Shown one piece after another: positions 47,327 through 56,505 of a DNA stretch of 64,000 bases. The translations under genes were made by a program, and so were the position numbers. The stretch lies in assembly GCF_020532665.2 (NCBI RefSeq), contig NZ_JAIWPG020000003.1:372001-436000 (forward strand), given 5' to 3'. Within the stretch, counting starts at the first letter, position 1. Every line of letters begins with the position of its first letter. This stretch comes from Lelliottia sp. WAP21. GTDB lineage: Bacteria; Pseudomonadota; Gammaproteobacteria; Enterobacterales; Enterobacteriaceae. The notes below the pieces were generated by a model that saw only the letters and a list, made by a program, of their open reading frames with translations, ran no database searches and was not told the DNA's origin.

Positions 47327-47507
47327 TTTAGAATTCTCCTTATGAATCTGTTTGTCAGATTCTTCTCTCTGGTACTCAAGTAAAACGACACGCCTTCAGC
47401 CACAATTAAATCAAAACTGAAAAAAATATTACTTCTTGAGAATAAAAATCGATACCGCAGCTGCCGGGAGAATTACGTCGCCGCGCCTGAATAACAAAAG
47501 GGCAAAT

Positions 47508-47534
47508 AAAGCGACACCTTTGCACTCAAACTTA
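47508..47534 (-). promoter_or_regulatory. sigma28-type (LafS) promoter of lafA
   Basis: Minus-strand TAAG, 15-base spacer, then GTCGCTTT. The spacing equals the FliA consensus TAAA-N15-GCCGATAA, and the lfgM promoter at 60082 shares the same TAAG and -10 form (GCCGCTTT). Confidence 0.75.
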
Positions 47535-47813
47535 AAAGACCATTACATTTTCTTACGTTTTTCTTTTTAAATGCGATCTGTTCTTCACTGGCGGAAGATC
47601 AAATAAAACATTAAATAAACACAATTGATCAACTTTTTAACAAGAAATGCAAAATGGCAGGACTGTTAACCTTTACCCATAAACCGCAATAAAACGACGG
47701 GAGATTCGGGTAATAATTTGTTGCACATCACACTTTTATAGCGTAAAAATGTGCCACGGAAGAGAAACTTCCTAAAAACTTCTCAGAAAAGGGCGCGGCC
47801 ACTGAGTGAAACT

Positions 47814-47837
47814 TCCTGTTTTATACAGGATTTTTTT
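47814..47837 (+). terminator. Orphan terminator-like hairpin in the lafA-lafZ gap
   Basis: Stem TCCTG / CAGGA around TTTTATA followed by seven T residues. No annotated plus-strand gene ends here, so a short transcript could exist just upstream. Confidence 0.4.
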
Positions 47838-48009
47838 CATCTGATGTCGATGTCGTGCCTTTTTTGCTCAGTTTCCGCAGGCACGCGGCAATTCTCAATG
47901 AATTTACAAAATGGATTTAATGATTAATTTACATTAAGCATTCGGCTATTTTTTACGCAGTGCTTAGCGAATTAAATTCTTCTGGAGTGGTTATCCACCT
48001 TCACCTGCC

Positions 48010-48963
48010 ATGAATAAAACATATTACTCGGTCAATAACTGGCTCATCGATTTACCTTCGGGTTCAATCATTAGCCTGGTTTCCGGGGAAAGAAAGCGCC
48101 TCGGAGAGTATCAATTAAAGCTTCTGGACATCCTGGTCACTCATGCGGGAAAAATACTCACTCGCGAAGAGTTGACCACGCTCGTTTGGGAACGTCGGGT
48201 CATTGGGAATAATAGTCTGCCTAACGCGATTCACGCATTGCGAACCGCGCTGGAAGATGATGGTAAAACGCAAAAAATTATAAAAACCATCCCAAAAAAG
48301 GGCTATTTACTGGAGCAGAGCTGGTGTAAATGCGTTGAACATGACAGCGAGGCAATTGACCCCCCTGAGCCTCAGACCACCGGGCCTGTGCCCGAGGCCG
48401 GCGAAGAAACGCCAGCTAATGAGAGCGAACTGCCTGTAGAAAAGAGTGAAGGGGTCATTCACCCTGCTGCCGACGTGATGGTTGCCGCCCCCCGCCCGAC
48501 TGAAACCTTACAGGCTGGACGTCTGTCTGCTCATCCGCTGATCGCAATACTGTTGCTCCTGGTGTTGGTGGCGATCAGCACAGCGGCGGGCTGGCAATAC
48601 GCGACTTCGCGTGGCACCAGACTGATTGCTACCGAACAAGAGACCGGTGTTTACAGCAACATCAAGATTTATGAAGTCGCCGAAGCCAGCCGACTGGATA
48701 TGAATAAAGAAGATTTTTACAGCAAGATCAAAGACACCCTGTATGCCGTTAACCAACAGCTTAAATCACAATCGATGAGCATGACGGTCTATTACCAGAG
48801 CATCAACGAGACGCTCAACTACAGTTTTTCGCTGAAAAATCGCTGTGATAACAAACAGCTGGTGATGGCTATCTATCACTGGCGCATTGATACCACGCAG
48901 TTAAACAATCTGATCCTGAGAGAAACAAGGAGGAAAATCAGTGAGATGGAAACCTGCTCTTAA
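48010..48963 (+). CDS. lafZ: LafZ-like ToxR/CadC-type membrane regulator
   Basis: A 317-residue one-component membrane regulator: N-terminal OmpR-type winged helix (1-105, with LTREELTTLVWERRVIGNNSLPNAIHALR ending in IPKKGYLL), a proline- and glutamate-rich linker (about 110-170), one membrane span (176-196) and a periplasmic domain of about 120 residues. It probably senses a periplasmic signal and binds DNA directly. A transmembrane regulator lies at this place in the E. coli 042 Flag-2 locus; the symbol follows that position. It overlaps the next gene by 23 bp. No strong ribosome site is seen before the ATG. Confidence 0.78.
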   Translation: MNKTYYSVNNWLIDLPSGSIISLVSGERKRLGEYQLKLLDILVTHAGKILTREELTTLVWERRVIGNNSLPNAIHALRTALEDDGKTQKIIKTIPKKGYLLEQSWCKCVEHDSEAIDPPEPQTTGPVPEAGEETPANESELPVEKSEGVIHPAADVMVAAPRPTETLQAGRLSAHPLIAILLLLVLVAISTAAGWQYATSRGTRLIATEQETGVYSNIKIYEVAEASRLDMNKEDFYSKIKDTLYAVNQQLKSQSMSMTVYYQSINETLNYSFSLKNRCDNKQLVMAIYHWRIDTTQLNNLILRETRRKISEMETCS

Positions 48964-49405
48964 TGTAAAATGGCTTCTTTCCCTGATCCTGATTGTCGTC
49001 TCGCTTTTCACCGGGGTCACGATCTGGCAAAAGCCAGCGATGCCTGAGGCGAATGTCGACGGATTTTTGCAGCTCGGCTTTTACGATCTGATGTCCCGGC
49101 GTAAAGAGATTTACGATTCACATATGCAGACCGTCAATCATGCCATTATGACGACCATCACCAGCCCGAACGACAATCGTTTTGTTATGAAAGGGAAATT
49201 TGCCGAAATCAACGAGCAAAACGGGAAGCAGTTCTTTACCTATACCCCTATCTACTACAGTACGGCACAGAAAGGGTTAATGATCGATGGCCTGGTCGAT
49301 ATGTTGATGCATATGGATTTCTGGATGCAGCCGGTGAAGGTGGACGGTCAGCCGCTGGTCGTCGGTCAAAGCGGCGCAATTTTTTTATATCCGCTGCATG
49401 AGTAG
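48941..49405 (+). CDS. Small membrane-anchored partner of the ToxR-like regulator
   Basis: A 154-residue protein starting with GTG, supported by an excellent AAGGAGG 8 bases upstream inside the previous gene. It has one N-terminal membrane span (about 11-28) and a periplasmic domain of about 120 residues with no family I recognise. Genetic overlap and topology resemble the ToxS/TcpH type of partner that stabilises a ToxR-like regulator. That role is inference from context. Confidence 0.65.
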   Translation: MRWKPALNVKWLLSLILIVVSLFTGVTIWQKPAMPEANVDGFLQLGFYDLMSRRKEIYDSHMQTVNHAIMTTITSPNDNRFVMKGKFAEINEQNGKQFFTYTPIYYSTAQKGLMIDGLVDMLMHMDFWMQPVKVDGQPLVVGQSGAIFLYPLHE

Positions 49406-49421
49406 CAGGCCCGCGTGATGA

Positions 49422-49444
49422 CCCCCTTTCGGATGAGAAGGGGG
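49422..49444. terminator. Bidirectional terminator between the LafZ-partner gene and lafW
   Basis: CCCCCTT / AAGGGGG stem with a 9-base loop, between the stops of two convergent genes. Confidence 0.7.
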
Positions 49445-49450
49445 ACATCT

Positions 49451-50461
49451 TTAGCTGAGAAGATTTTTTACCGTCGACAGCGACACATTTCCCTGAGCCG
49501 CCAGCGCCTGTGACAGCACGCCGTACTGCTTGCCGCTGTTCGCAAGAGCGGTCCCCAACGCACGTGCCGTTTCCAGCGCCTCGCCCGGCGTGTAGGCGGT
49601 GGACATATCCTGAATACGGGCAGAAACGCGATCCTGGTGAAAATGCAGTTTGCCTCGCTCGCGAGTGATCTGCTCCAGTGCCTGCTGTAACTTCCCGCTC
49701 GCGCCACGCTCCCACTGGCTGTTCAGTTGACTGATTTCATCCTCACGGCTGACCTCAGCCCGAGGCGCCAGAAGGGTGAACGCATCTGCCGGAAACTGTT
49801 GCCCTTCACCACGCACGCTTAAGTGCTGGCTCACTCGTGCCCAGCGTTCTTCATCCACCTGAAAGAGTGCCTTGCCCTCTGCGTTCAAGGTGGCGTGAAT
49901 GCCCAGCTTTCCCAGCCCGACGTTCAGATGAACCAGCGCCTGACGCGGCGTCGCCTGCTCCGGGATCGCCACGGCGGTCAGTTCGCGTGGGTTGCCGCCC
50001 AGCGCAAAGACCAGTGTTTCACCCGAACCCGGCTCCAGCGCCCGCTCCATACCCGGTAAGGTGAATTGAATTTTACTTTTTTGCTGCAGGGTCACGTTGA
50101 AATTACGATCGACCGTCCCGCCAGACAGTGCACGGCGCTGCTGCAGTAACGTCTTTACCGAGGCCGCCGACTCTTCACCCTTGCCGCGCGTGGCCTGATG
50201 GCGCAGTGTCAAAAGTTGCGTCTCGGTTTCGACGAGATAATTCTCGGCTTTCTGCACCGCCGTGAGCTGCTGGTTCAGCTGGACGTTGTAACGCAGCGGC
50301 CGCCGTGAAAGCAGCGCGGATTCCGGAAAGGAGGACGGCGCACGCCGTACAGTCGCCGGTGGCTCTGTTCGTGCAATGGCCTTCGCCGCACCCGGTGCGG
50401 TTCTCACCGGAACCGAAGGGGTCGAAACCGTGGTTGTTTTAAGACCGACTTGCATAACCAT
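49451..50461 (-). CDS. lafW: LafW, lateral hook-associated protein
   Basis: A 336-residue protein with a flagellin/FlgL-like C-terminal helix (ALANSGKQYGVLSQALAAQGNVSLSTVKNLLS) and a long N-terminal region rich in A, P and T. It is the last gene of the hook operon, overlapping the lfgL stop. Position matches lafW of lateral clusters, described as a putative hook-associated protein; it has no counterpart in the primary flagellum. Function is not established. Confidence 0.75.
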   Translation of the reverse strand: MVMQVGLKTTTVSTPSVPVRTAPGAAKAIARTEPPATVRRAPSSFPESALLSRRPLRYNVQLNQQLTAVQKAENYLVETETQLLTLRHQATRGKGEESAASVKTLLQQRRALSGGTVDRNFNVTLQQKSKIQFTLPGMERALEPGSGETLVFALGGNPRELTAVAIPEQATPRQALVHLNVGLGKLGIHATLNAEGKALFQVDEERWARVSQHLSVRGEGQQFPADAFTLLAPRAEVSREDEISQLNSQWERGASGKLQQALEQITRERGKLHFHQDRVSARIQDMSTAYTPGEALETARALGTALANSGKQYGVLSQALAAQGNVSLSTVKNLLS

Positions 50462-51378
50462 TACAACATGCTGAAGAGCGAAAGCTGATTAATCATGCTG
50501 TACGCTTTGTTCGTGATCTGCACGGAGTTGGTAAACAACTGCAGGTTAATGCTGGTCGTGGCCCAGTCGGTGTCTGCCAGATCGCTCGCCACTTTATCAT
50601 TTGCCATGCTGACATCCGTGTGTGCGTCATCAAGCATGGTCAGGCGATTTTGTCTGCCACCAAGATCGGTAAACAGCGCGGCGACTTTATCCCGTGAGTT
50701 TTCGGACAACGCCAGCATTTCGTTGAGATCGTCCTGATAATCACTGGTGGGAAGAGTGGGATCCTGCATTTTATCGCTCAGCGCTTTGAGCTTGTTGAGC
50801 ATCTCCAGGTCATTGCCGCTGCCCGAGAAGGCCCCAACCACGTTGGTGTTTTCCGTCACGCTGACCCCGTTCGCTACCGTGGTTTCACGCGTGCCGTTAT
50901 TGCCCTCGTAGACATATTTGCCTGCAGCTTGATCCCAGACAACCGGTTTGCTGTCCGTTTTTGTGCCGGAAAACAGATAGCCGCCACTTTCATTCTGCGC
51001 ATTCATCGAGGCCACCAGCGAATCCAGCATCGACGACAGTTCCGCACCGTAACCGGCCATGTCTTCGCTGCTGTGGGTCCCGTTCGCCGCAGCCAACAGT
51101 TTATCATTCAGCGATATCAGCTGATTACTCATGGCGCTGACATGTGCTTCCTGACTGGCGAGCGCACCGCTCAGTCCGCTGATATTGTTCTGATACTGCT
51201 TAATGGCCGACTGCTCGCGGTTAAGCTGCACCAGACGCGTGGCGGCAACCGGATCGTCGGAGGGCACATTAATCCGCTTTTGGGTGGCCATTTGCTCCAT
51301 CAGCTTGCTCATACGCATGCCGTTGACGCCGAGCTGTGCCATCATGGCATCGGAATTATAAAGACTACTGATTCGCAT
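50461..51378 (-). CDS. lfgL: LfgL, hook-filament junction protein (FlgL-like)
   Basis: A 305-residue flagellin-like junction protein (HAP3). N-terminal MRISSLYNSDAMM..LGVNGMRMSKLMEQMATQKRINVPSDDPVAATR and a C-terminal LFTNSVQITNKAYSMINQLSLFSML helix pair are standard for FlgL. It links hook-associated LfgK to the filament. AGGAAGC precedes the start, 21 bp after lfgK. Confidence 0.93.
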   Translation of the reverse strand: MRISSLYNSDAMMAQLGVNGMRMSKLMEQMATQKRINVPSDDPVAATRLVQLNREQSAIKQYQNNISGLSGALASQEAHVSAMSNQLISLNDKLLAAANGTHSSEDMAGYGAELSSMLDSLVASMNAQNESGGYLFSGTKTDSKPVVWDQAAGKYVYEGNNGTRETTVANGVSVTENTNVVGAFSGSGNDLEMLNKLKALSDKMQDPTLPTSDYQDDLNEMLALSENSRDKVAALFTDLGGRQNRLTMLDDAHTDVSMANDKVASDLADTDWATTSINLQLFTNSVQITNKAYSMINQLSLFSML

Positions 51379-51399
51379 AGCGTGCTTCCTTAGCGCCGG

Positions 51400-52770
51400 T
51401 TAGAACAGACCTAACAGGTCGTTGAAAATCTGATTTCCCGTGGCGATCACTTTGACGTTGGACTGATAAGCTTGCATATACACCTGCAGGTTAATCGCTT
51501 CCTCGTCCTGATTTACCGCACTGAGGTTATTCCGTTGCAGCTGTGCCTGGTCGTAGACGCCTTGTGCAGCTTCCATTTCGCTTTGCGATTTCTTACTCGC
51601 AATACCAATGTTAGAAATGATCGCCGCAGCCGCTTCATTCAGGCTCATATTGCCCATGCCACCGATATCGGTTTTTTTGTTTTTGAGATCGATTAAGGCC
51701 TGAAGATTGCCACCGTTACCCTGCTCGCCGGCGGTATCCGATAACGCCAGTTCATCCGGTTTCAGTTTGTTCACCTGCAATATTCCGGCTGGGTTGGTGA
51801 GATCGAAGGTAAAGAGCGGCTGACCGGGGTTGCCATTCTTATCAAAACCCTGCGCCAGCTGATCGTTAAACATCGTGGCGACCGCTTCTGCCATACCCTG
51901 AATCGACGTCTGCATGTCAGCCAGTTCCCCCGTCTCGTAGTCATACAGCGCGCCAAGCTGACCGCCGGTGGAGGGATTTAACGAGAAGGTGGTATTAGAG
52001 AAATTCAGGCTGAGCACGGGGGTCCCGTTGCCGTCGAGACTGCTGCTCAATTCGCCCGCGACTTTACCGCTCACCAGAGGCTGACCGTTTTTCATCGAGA
52101 CGGAGTAGCTGCCGTTACTGTCTTCAGCCACCTTCACATCGGCATAGGTGCTGAGCTGTTTAACCAGCTCATCTCGCTGGTCACGCAGTACGTTGCTGTT
52201 GCCGCCTGTCGAATCCATCTCCATGATTTTTTTGTTGTAATCCGCAATACCCGCCGTCAGGCTGTTGATCTGGCCGACCATGGTGTCGCGCTGGTTCGTG
52301 ACCGATGTTTTTTGGCTGCTGATAAAGTTATTCATGTTGTTGAAACGCGTGGCCAGAGAGTCAGCCTGATTCAACAGTTGCTGACGGTTGGCTTCGCTTT
52401 CAGGCTCTTTCGTCAGGGCACTCAGCGCCGAAAAGAAATCATCGAGACCGGTCCCCAGACTGGTTGAATCTGTACCAATGACCTTTTCCAGCGAGCTCAG
52501 GTATTGATTGTTAATGCCGTAATAGTTCGCTTTGCTGTTGCTCTGCCAGACCTGATTGGTCAGGTACTGATCGGAAACACGGCGAATGCTGTCTACCTGG
52601 ACCCCAGCGCCCGCTGACATTCCGTCAGCGCCCATGGAGACCACCGAACTTTGGATAATCCCCTGACGGCTGTAGCCCGGCGTCAGCATGTTAGAGATGT
52701 TCATGGAGGTCACGCTCATCCCAAACTGGGCGGCCTGCAAACCACTCCAGGCAATGTTGATCATGTTCAT
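51400..52770 (-). CDS. lfgK: LfgK, hook-associated protein 1 (FlgK-like)
   Basis: A 456-residue FlgK. It starts with the rod/hook N-terminal helix SGLQAAQFGMSVTSMNISNMLTPGYSRQ and ends with EEAINLQVYMQAYQSNVKVIATGNQIFNDLLGLF. The typical FlgK of primary systems is about 550 residues, so the outer domain is shorter here. It forms the first hook-filament junction zone. Confidence 0.93.
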   Translation of the reverse strand: MNMINIAWSGLQAAQFGMSVTSMNISNMLTPGYSRQGIIQSSVVSMGADGMSAGAGVQVDSIRRVSDQYLTNQVWQSNSKANYYGINNQYLSSLEKVIGTDSTSLGTGLDDFFSALSALTKEPESEANRQQLLNQADSLATRFNNMNNFISSQKTSVTNQRDTMVGQINSLTAGIADYNKKIMEMDSTGGNSNVLRDQRDELVKQLSTYADVKVAEDSNGSYSVSMKNGQPLVSGKVAGELSSSLDGNGTPVLSLNFSNTTFSLNPSTGGQLGALYDYETGELADMQTSIQGMAEAVATMFNDQLAQGFDKNGNPGQPLFTFDLTNPAGILQVNKLKPDELALSDTAGEQGNGGNLQALIDLKNKKTDIGGMGNMSLNEAAAAIISNIGIASKKSQSEMEAAQGVYDQAQLQRNNLSAVNQDEEAINLQVYMQAYQSNVKVIATGNQIFNDLLGLF

Positions 52771-52773
52771 TGA

Positions 52774-53166
52774 TTACTCCTGCCCGCCACGCATCACCGG
52801 CACTACGGGGGTCGTTAATTGCTGAGGATGTTCATGTAAAGCGACCCTCTCTTGTGCATTCTTAAGTGGCGCACTCTCCTGGGGACCCAACTGGGCAATA
52901 ATCATCTGGGCGATGCCGCTACTGCGCTGTGACGCCAGCTGCGAGGCCAGCTTGTCATCGTAGAAATCACGCATCATGCGTTGCTGTTTGCTGTCGAAGG
53001 GATTGTCGTCCACCAGCGCCTCCGAGGCTTTACGCATCTGCTGCATCATGGCGCGCAAAAACATCGCTTCAAATTGTTCTGCCGCCTGTTCCAGATTTTG
53101 CGGCTTCACCTGCCCGGTCAAATCACCGGGCATGGCACTGCTCCTGGACTGAATTGCCTGTAACAT
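52774..53166 (-). CDS. lfgJ: LfgJ, rod-cap protein without hydrolase domain
   Basis: A 130-residue protein corresponding only to the N-terminal rod-scaffold domain of FlgJ (AAEQFEAMFLRAMMQQMRKASEAL ... QQRMMRDFYDDKLASQLA). E. coli and Salmonella FlgJ have about 313 residues with a C-terminal peptidoglycan hydrolase; that half is missing here and no trace of it lies downstream. It should cap the growing rod in the periplasm. Wall penetration must come from another enzyme, with the NlpC/P60 protein encoded at 39385 one candidate. Confidence 0.9.
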   Translation of the reverse strand: MLQAIQSRSSAMPGDLTGQVKPQNLEQAAEQFEAMFLRAMMQQMRKASEALVDDNPFDSKQQRMMRDFYDDKLASQLASQRSSGIAQMIIAQLGPQESAPLKNAQERVALHEHPQQLTTPVVPVMRGGQE

Positions 53167-53176
53167 TCCGCCTTCC

Positions 53177-54268
53177 TTAAATCACGACCAGTTCAGCATC
53201 CAGCGCGCCCGCTTCGTGCAACGCCTGTAATATCGCCATCGTGTCATCCGGCGATGCGCCTAAGCTGTTCAGCGTATTCACAATGCTGCGAAGACTGGTC
53301 CCGGCGGCGATCGTCACCATCTGTCCGCGTCCACGATCGACATTTACGTCACTTTCCGGCGTCACCACGGTGCGCCCCTGGCTAAACGCGCCCGGCTGGC
53401 TGACGTTAGAGGATTCGCGAATCGTCACGGTTAAATTACCGTGCGACACGGCCGCCGCGTGGACCACCACGCCATCGCCAATCACCACCGTGCCGGTACG
53501 CGCGTTAAACACCACGCGAGGAGGTTGTTTCCCGGCGTTGATCTGCACGTCTTCCAGCATCGACATGAAAGCCACGCGATCCCCCGCCGCCAGCGGGGCA
53601 TTGACCACCACGTTGGTGGCGCTTTGTGCCGTGGCGGTGCCATAGCCAAACGCCGTATTGAGCGCCACCGCCACGCTGTTTGCCGTTTTAAAGCTCGGGC
53701 GTTTTAAATTGAGGATCACCTGATTGTTCTGCTGAAAATCAGACGGAATTTCGCGCTCGACGGAACCGCCGTTCGGAACCCGACCCACGGTAGGCGTGTT
53801 GATCGTGATACTGGAACCGCTGTTGCCCTCGGCTTTGACGCCGCCCACCACGACATTCCCCTGCGCCAGGGCGTAGACTTCACCATCCGCTCCGCGCAAT
53901 TGCGTAAGCAGCAGCGTGCCGCCGCGCAGGCTTTTGGCATCGCCAATCGACGAAACCGTCACATCAATAGCCTGACCGCGTGCGTACCCTGGCGGCAGGG
54001 TGCCGCTGATAGCCACGGCGGCCACGTTCTTAACCTTAGGGTCGATCTTTGTCGGCAGTTGCACCCCAAACTGACGCAACATATTGGTGACCGACTGGCT
54101 GGTAAATTTCACCTGGTTTTTATCGCCCGTCCCGTCGAGACCCACGACCAGGCTGTAGCCAACCAGTTGGTTACCGCGCACGCCCTGGACATCAACCACA
54201 TTTCCCAGACGTTCAGCCGCTGCTGAAGCACTCCACAGCAGCATCAAAAAAAGCATTGCTTGACGCAT
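53177..54268 (-). CDS. lfgI: LfgI, P-ring protein (FlgI-like)
   Basis: A 363-residue periplasmic protein with a signal peptide ([18 protein letters not shown]) and the conserved beginning [31 protein letters not shown]. It forms the P-ring around the rod in the peptidoglycan. The ATG at 54268 is chosen because GGAG is placed 7 bases before it; a further ATG four codons upstream contains that very ribosome site. Confidence 0.95.
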   Translation of the reverse strand: MRQAMLFLMLLWSASAAAERLGNVVDVQGVRGNQLVGYSLVVGLDGTGDKNQVKFTSQSVTNMLRQFGVQLPTKIDPKVKNVAAVAISGTLPPGYARGQAIDVTVSSIGDAKSLRGGTLLLTQLRGADGEVYALAQGNVVVGGVKAEGNSGSSITINTPTVGRVPNGGSVEREIPSDFQQNNQVILNLKRPSFKTANSVAVALNTAFGYGTATAQSATNVVVNAPLAAGDRVAFMSMLEDVQINAGKQPPRVVFNARTGTVVIGDGVVVHAAAVSHGNLTVTIRESSNVSQPGAFSQGRTVVTPESDVNVDRGRGQMVTIAAGTSLRSIVNTLNSLGASPDDTMAILQALHEAGALDAELVVI

Positions 54269-54279
54269 GGCACACTCCA

Positions 54280-54945
54280 TTAAATCGGGAACAGCGGATG
54301 GTTAAAGAAGCGAGTCAGCCAGCCTGCGGAGTTTGAATCGCTCAGCGCCCCGCGTCCTGCATAGGAGATACGTGCGTTCGCAATGCGCTGGGACGAGACG
54401 GAGTTATCGCGTTCAACGTCTTCCGCGCGAACCAGGCCGGTGACGCGCATGTACTCATCCCCCTGATTGAGGGTCAGCCATTTTTCCCCTCTTATCGCCA
54501 GCACGCCGTTTGGCAGAACCTTGTAAACCGCCACGGTGATCGCCCCACGCAGGCTGTTTTGCTGCTGCGACGTGGCATTGCCATTGAAGTTACGACTGCC
54601 GTCGATGGAGCCAGAGAGCTTATCGACCGAGTGACCAAACGCCTCCGGGACGCCAATGGAGACATCATTTTTTTTACCGAAATTGGTCCGCGCCTGTTTG
54701 CTTGCCTGGGTAGATTCATCCAGCTTAACGGTCAAAATATCCCCGACGCGGTAGGCGCGACGATCCTGAACCAGCGACCAGTTATAGCCACCGTTATAGA
54801 GACCCCCGCCCTGAACCTGCGTGGACGGCATCGCGTAATCTTCCGGCGGCGCAAAGGCCGCATCGTCTTTATGCACCAGCAACGCCGGGCTTTCACACCC
54901 GGCCAGCAGCAGGACAAACAAGCCGATAACTAACTGCTTTTTCAT
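54280..54945 (-). CDS. lfgH: LfgH, L-ring lipoprotein (FlgH-like)
   Basis: A 221-residue outer-membrane lipoprotein with signal peptide and lipobox LLLAGC (C17 by the ATG start) and the FlgH pattern [18 protein letters not shown] ... [30 protein letters not shown]. It forms the L-ring. A GTG four codons upstream (54957) is an alternative start. Confidence 0.94.
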   Translation of the reverse strand: MKKQLVIGLFVLLLAGCESPALLVHKDDAAFAPPEDYAMPSTQVQGGGLYNGGYNWSLVQDRRAYRVGDILTVKLDESTQASKQARTNFGKKNDVSIGVPEAFGHSVDKLSGSIDGSRNFNGNATSQQQNSLRGAITVAVYKVLPNGVLAIRGEKWLTLNQGDEYMRVTGLVRAEDVERDNSVSSQRIANARISYAGRGALSDSNSAGWLTRFFNHPLFPI

Positions 54946-54970
54946 GTTTATTTTCACTTCACTTCACGCA

Positions 54971-55756
54971 TTACATCGACTGCGTGACAAATTTCAGCAT
55001 GTCATCTGCCGCTGAGACCATTTTGGCGTTCATCTCATAGGCACGCTGGACGGTAATCATGTCCACCATCTCTTCAACCACCTGAACGTTGGACCCTTCG
55101 AGCGAGCCTTGTTCGAGTTGCCCAAACGCCTCTTCGCCCGCGACACCCTCAACCGCTTCACCGCTTGCTGCCGTTTCGCGATACAGGTTGCCGCCGATGG
55201 CTTCCAGCCCGGCTGGATTCACAAAATTCACCAGCGTGATCTGCCCGAGTTCAACCGGTTCCGTCTCTCCCGCCACCGTCGCCGTAACGGTGCCGTCTTT
55301 GCCGATTTGCACATCTTTCACGTTGTCCGGCAGTTCAATTTGCGGGATCAGGGGTAAACCTTGCGCATTGGTCAACATGCCGTCCGGGTTTTTCTGCAGG
55401 TTACCGGCGCGGGTGTAGGCAATATCACCCTCGCTGGTCTCCACCTGGAAGAAACCCTGACCGGTGATCGCCACATCCAGCGAGTTACCTGTGTTCTGGA
55501 TATTGCCGGTGGAGAACTCTTTCTGCGTGCCGACGATCTTGACCCCGGTACCAAACTGAATACCGGTAGGAGAGGTATTGTTCTGATCCAACTGGCCGCC
55601 CGGCGTACGCTGGTTCTGATAAAACAGATCGGCAAACATCACGCGGTCGCGCTTGAAACCGGTGGTGTTCACGTTCGCCAGGTTGTTGGAAATGGCACTC
55701 ATCTTCGCGTCTTGCGCGGCAAGGCCGGTTTTGCTGATCCATAAAGCGGGATTCAT
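54971..55756 (-). CDS. lfgG: LfgG, distal rod protein (FlgG-like)
   Basis: A 261-residue distal rod protein, the usual FlgG length. It has the N-terminal KTGLAAQDAKMSAISNNLANVNTTGFK motif and the C-terminal EMVDMITVQRAYEMNAKMVSAADDMLKFV motif shared by rod and hook proteins. It lies in the lfgB-L operon. Confidence 0.96.
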   Translation of the reverse strand: MNPALWISKTGLAAQDAKMSAISNNLANVNTTGFKRDRVMFADLFYQNQRTPGGQLDQNNTSPTGIQFGTGVKIVGTQKEFSTGNIQNTGNSLDVAITGQGFFQVETSEGDIAYTRAGNLQKNPDGMLTNAQGLPLIPQIELPDNVKDVQIGKDGTVTATVAGETEPVELGQITLVNFVNPAGLEAIGGNLYRETAASGEAVEGVAGEEAFGQLEQGSLEGSNVQVVEEMVDMITVQRAYEMNAKMVSAADDMLKFVTQSM

Positions 55757-55773
55757 CTTTTTTCCTTACTCAA

Positions 55774-56505
55774 TCAGGTATTACGCAACAGGCGATTGCC
55801 CGCGGTTGCCAGATCTTCCGCAGCCTTCATCATCTTGATTTGCGCCTCAAACTGACGGTTGAGCGCGATGCTCGACACCATTTCGTTGATTGCCGATACG
55901 TTGGAGCTTTCAAGATGCCCCGCCACCAGCTCGACCTCTTCGGTACGCGGGTTGACGTTGGCGTCGGTGATCATAAATCCGGCAGCGTTCTTGCTCAGTT
56001 GGGAGGCGGGAATATCCACCAGCTTGATGCGATCGATATCCATCGGTGCCGCCACGTTGCCGTCATCAGCCACAATGGAAATCACACCATCATCAGCAAT
56101 GCTGATGGATGAAAACGGCGGCAGAACAATCGGGCCGTTGTCGCCCGAAACCGGTAAGCCGTCGATGGTTAAATCCCCTTCGGGGCCTACCTCAATCTGC
56201 CCGTTGCGGGTATAGACCTCGCGGTTTCCGCTGACCAGTGCAATCAGGCCGCTGCCTTTGATGGCGACGTCAAGATCGCGGCCCGTATCACGCGTCGCGC
56301 CTGGCGTCAGATCGACGCCACCCTGCTGCTGTTGCACCAGATAGCGGGAGGCATAGCCCTCCCCTTGAATCTGCTGCGAGAGGGCGTTATCCAGATCGTG
56401 ACGGAACCCCTGCGTGTTTACATTGGCGAGGTTATTGGCATGGATCTGCTGCTGCGAGAGGCTACGGGTCGCTCCGCTCACTGCGGTATAAATTAAATGG
56501 TCCAT
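55774..56505 (-). CDS. lfgF: LfgF, proximal rod protein (FlgF-like)
   Basis: A 243-residue FlgF with the N-terminal SQQQIHANNLANVNTQGFRHD and C-terminal NEMVSSIALNRQFEAQIKMMKAAED motifs. Its start overlaps the lfgE stop by one base (TAATG), implying coupled translation. Confidence 0.95.
   Translation of the reverse strand: MDHLIYTAVSGATRSLSQQQIHANNLANVNTQGFRHDLDNALSQQIQGEGYASRYLVQQQQGGVDLTPGATRDTGRDLDVAIKGSGLIALVSGNREVYTRNGQIEVGPEGDLTIDGLPVSGDNGPIVLPPFSSISIADDGVISIVADDGNVAAPMDIDRIKLVDIPASQLSKNAAGFMITDANVNPRTEEVELVAGHLESSNVSAINEMVSSIALNRQFEAQIKMMKAAEDLATAGNRLLRNT

Larger units (their letters stand above)
47327..48009. other. Divergent lafA-lafZ regulatory region
   Basis: 683 bp without a gene. 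It contains the lafA sigma28-type promoter (47508-47534), a long AT-rich leader, two direct copies of GAAACTTCCT (47764-47773 and 47808-47817), a CTCAG/CTGAG pair between them, and a small terminator-like hairpin with T7 at 47814-47837. Nothing in it codes convincingly. Confidence 0.6.

Noticed and set aside
48508-48756. Minus-strand frame inside lafZ
   Set aside because: Antisense to the membrane-span region of the regulator; no supporting features.
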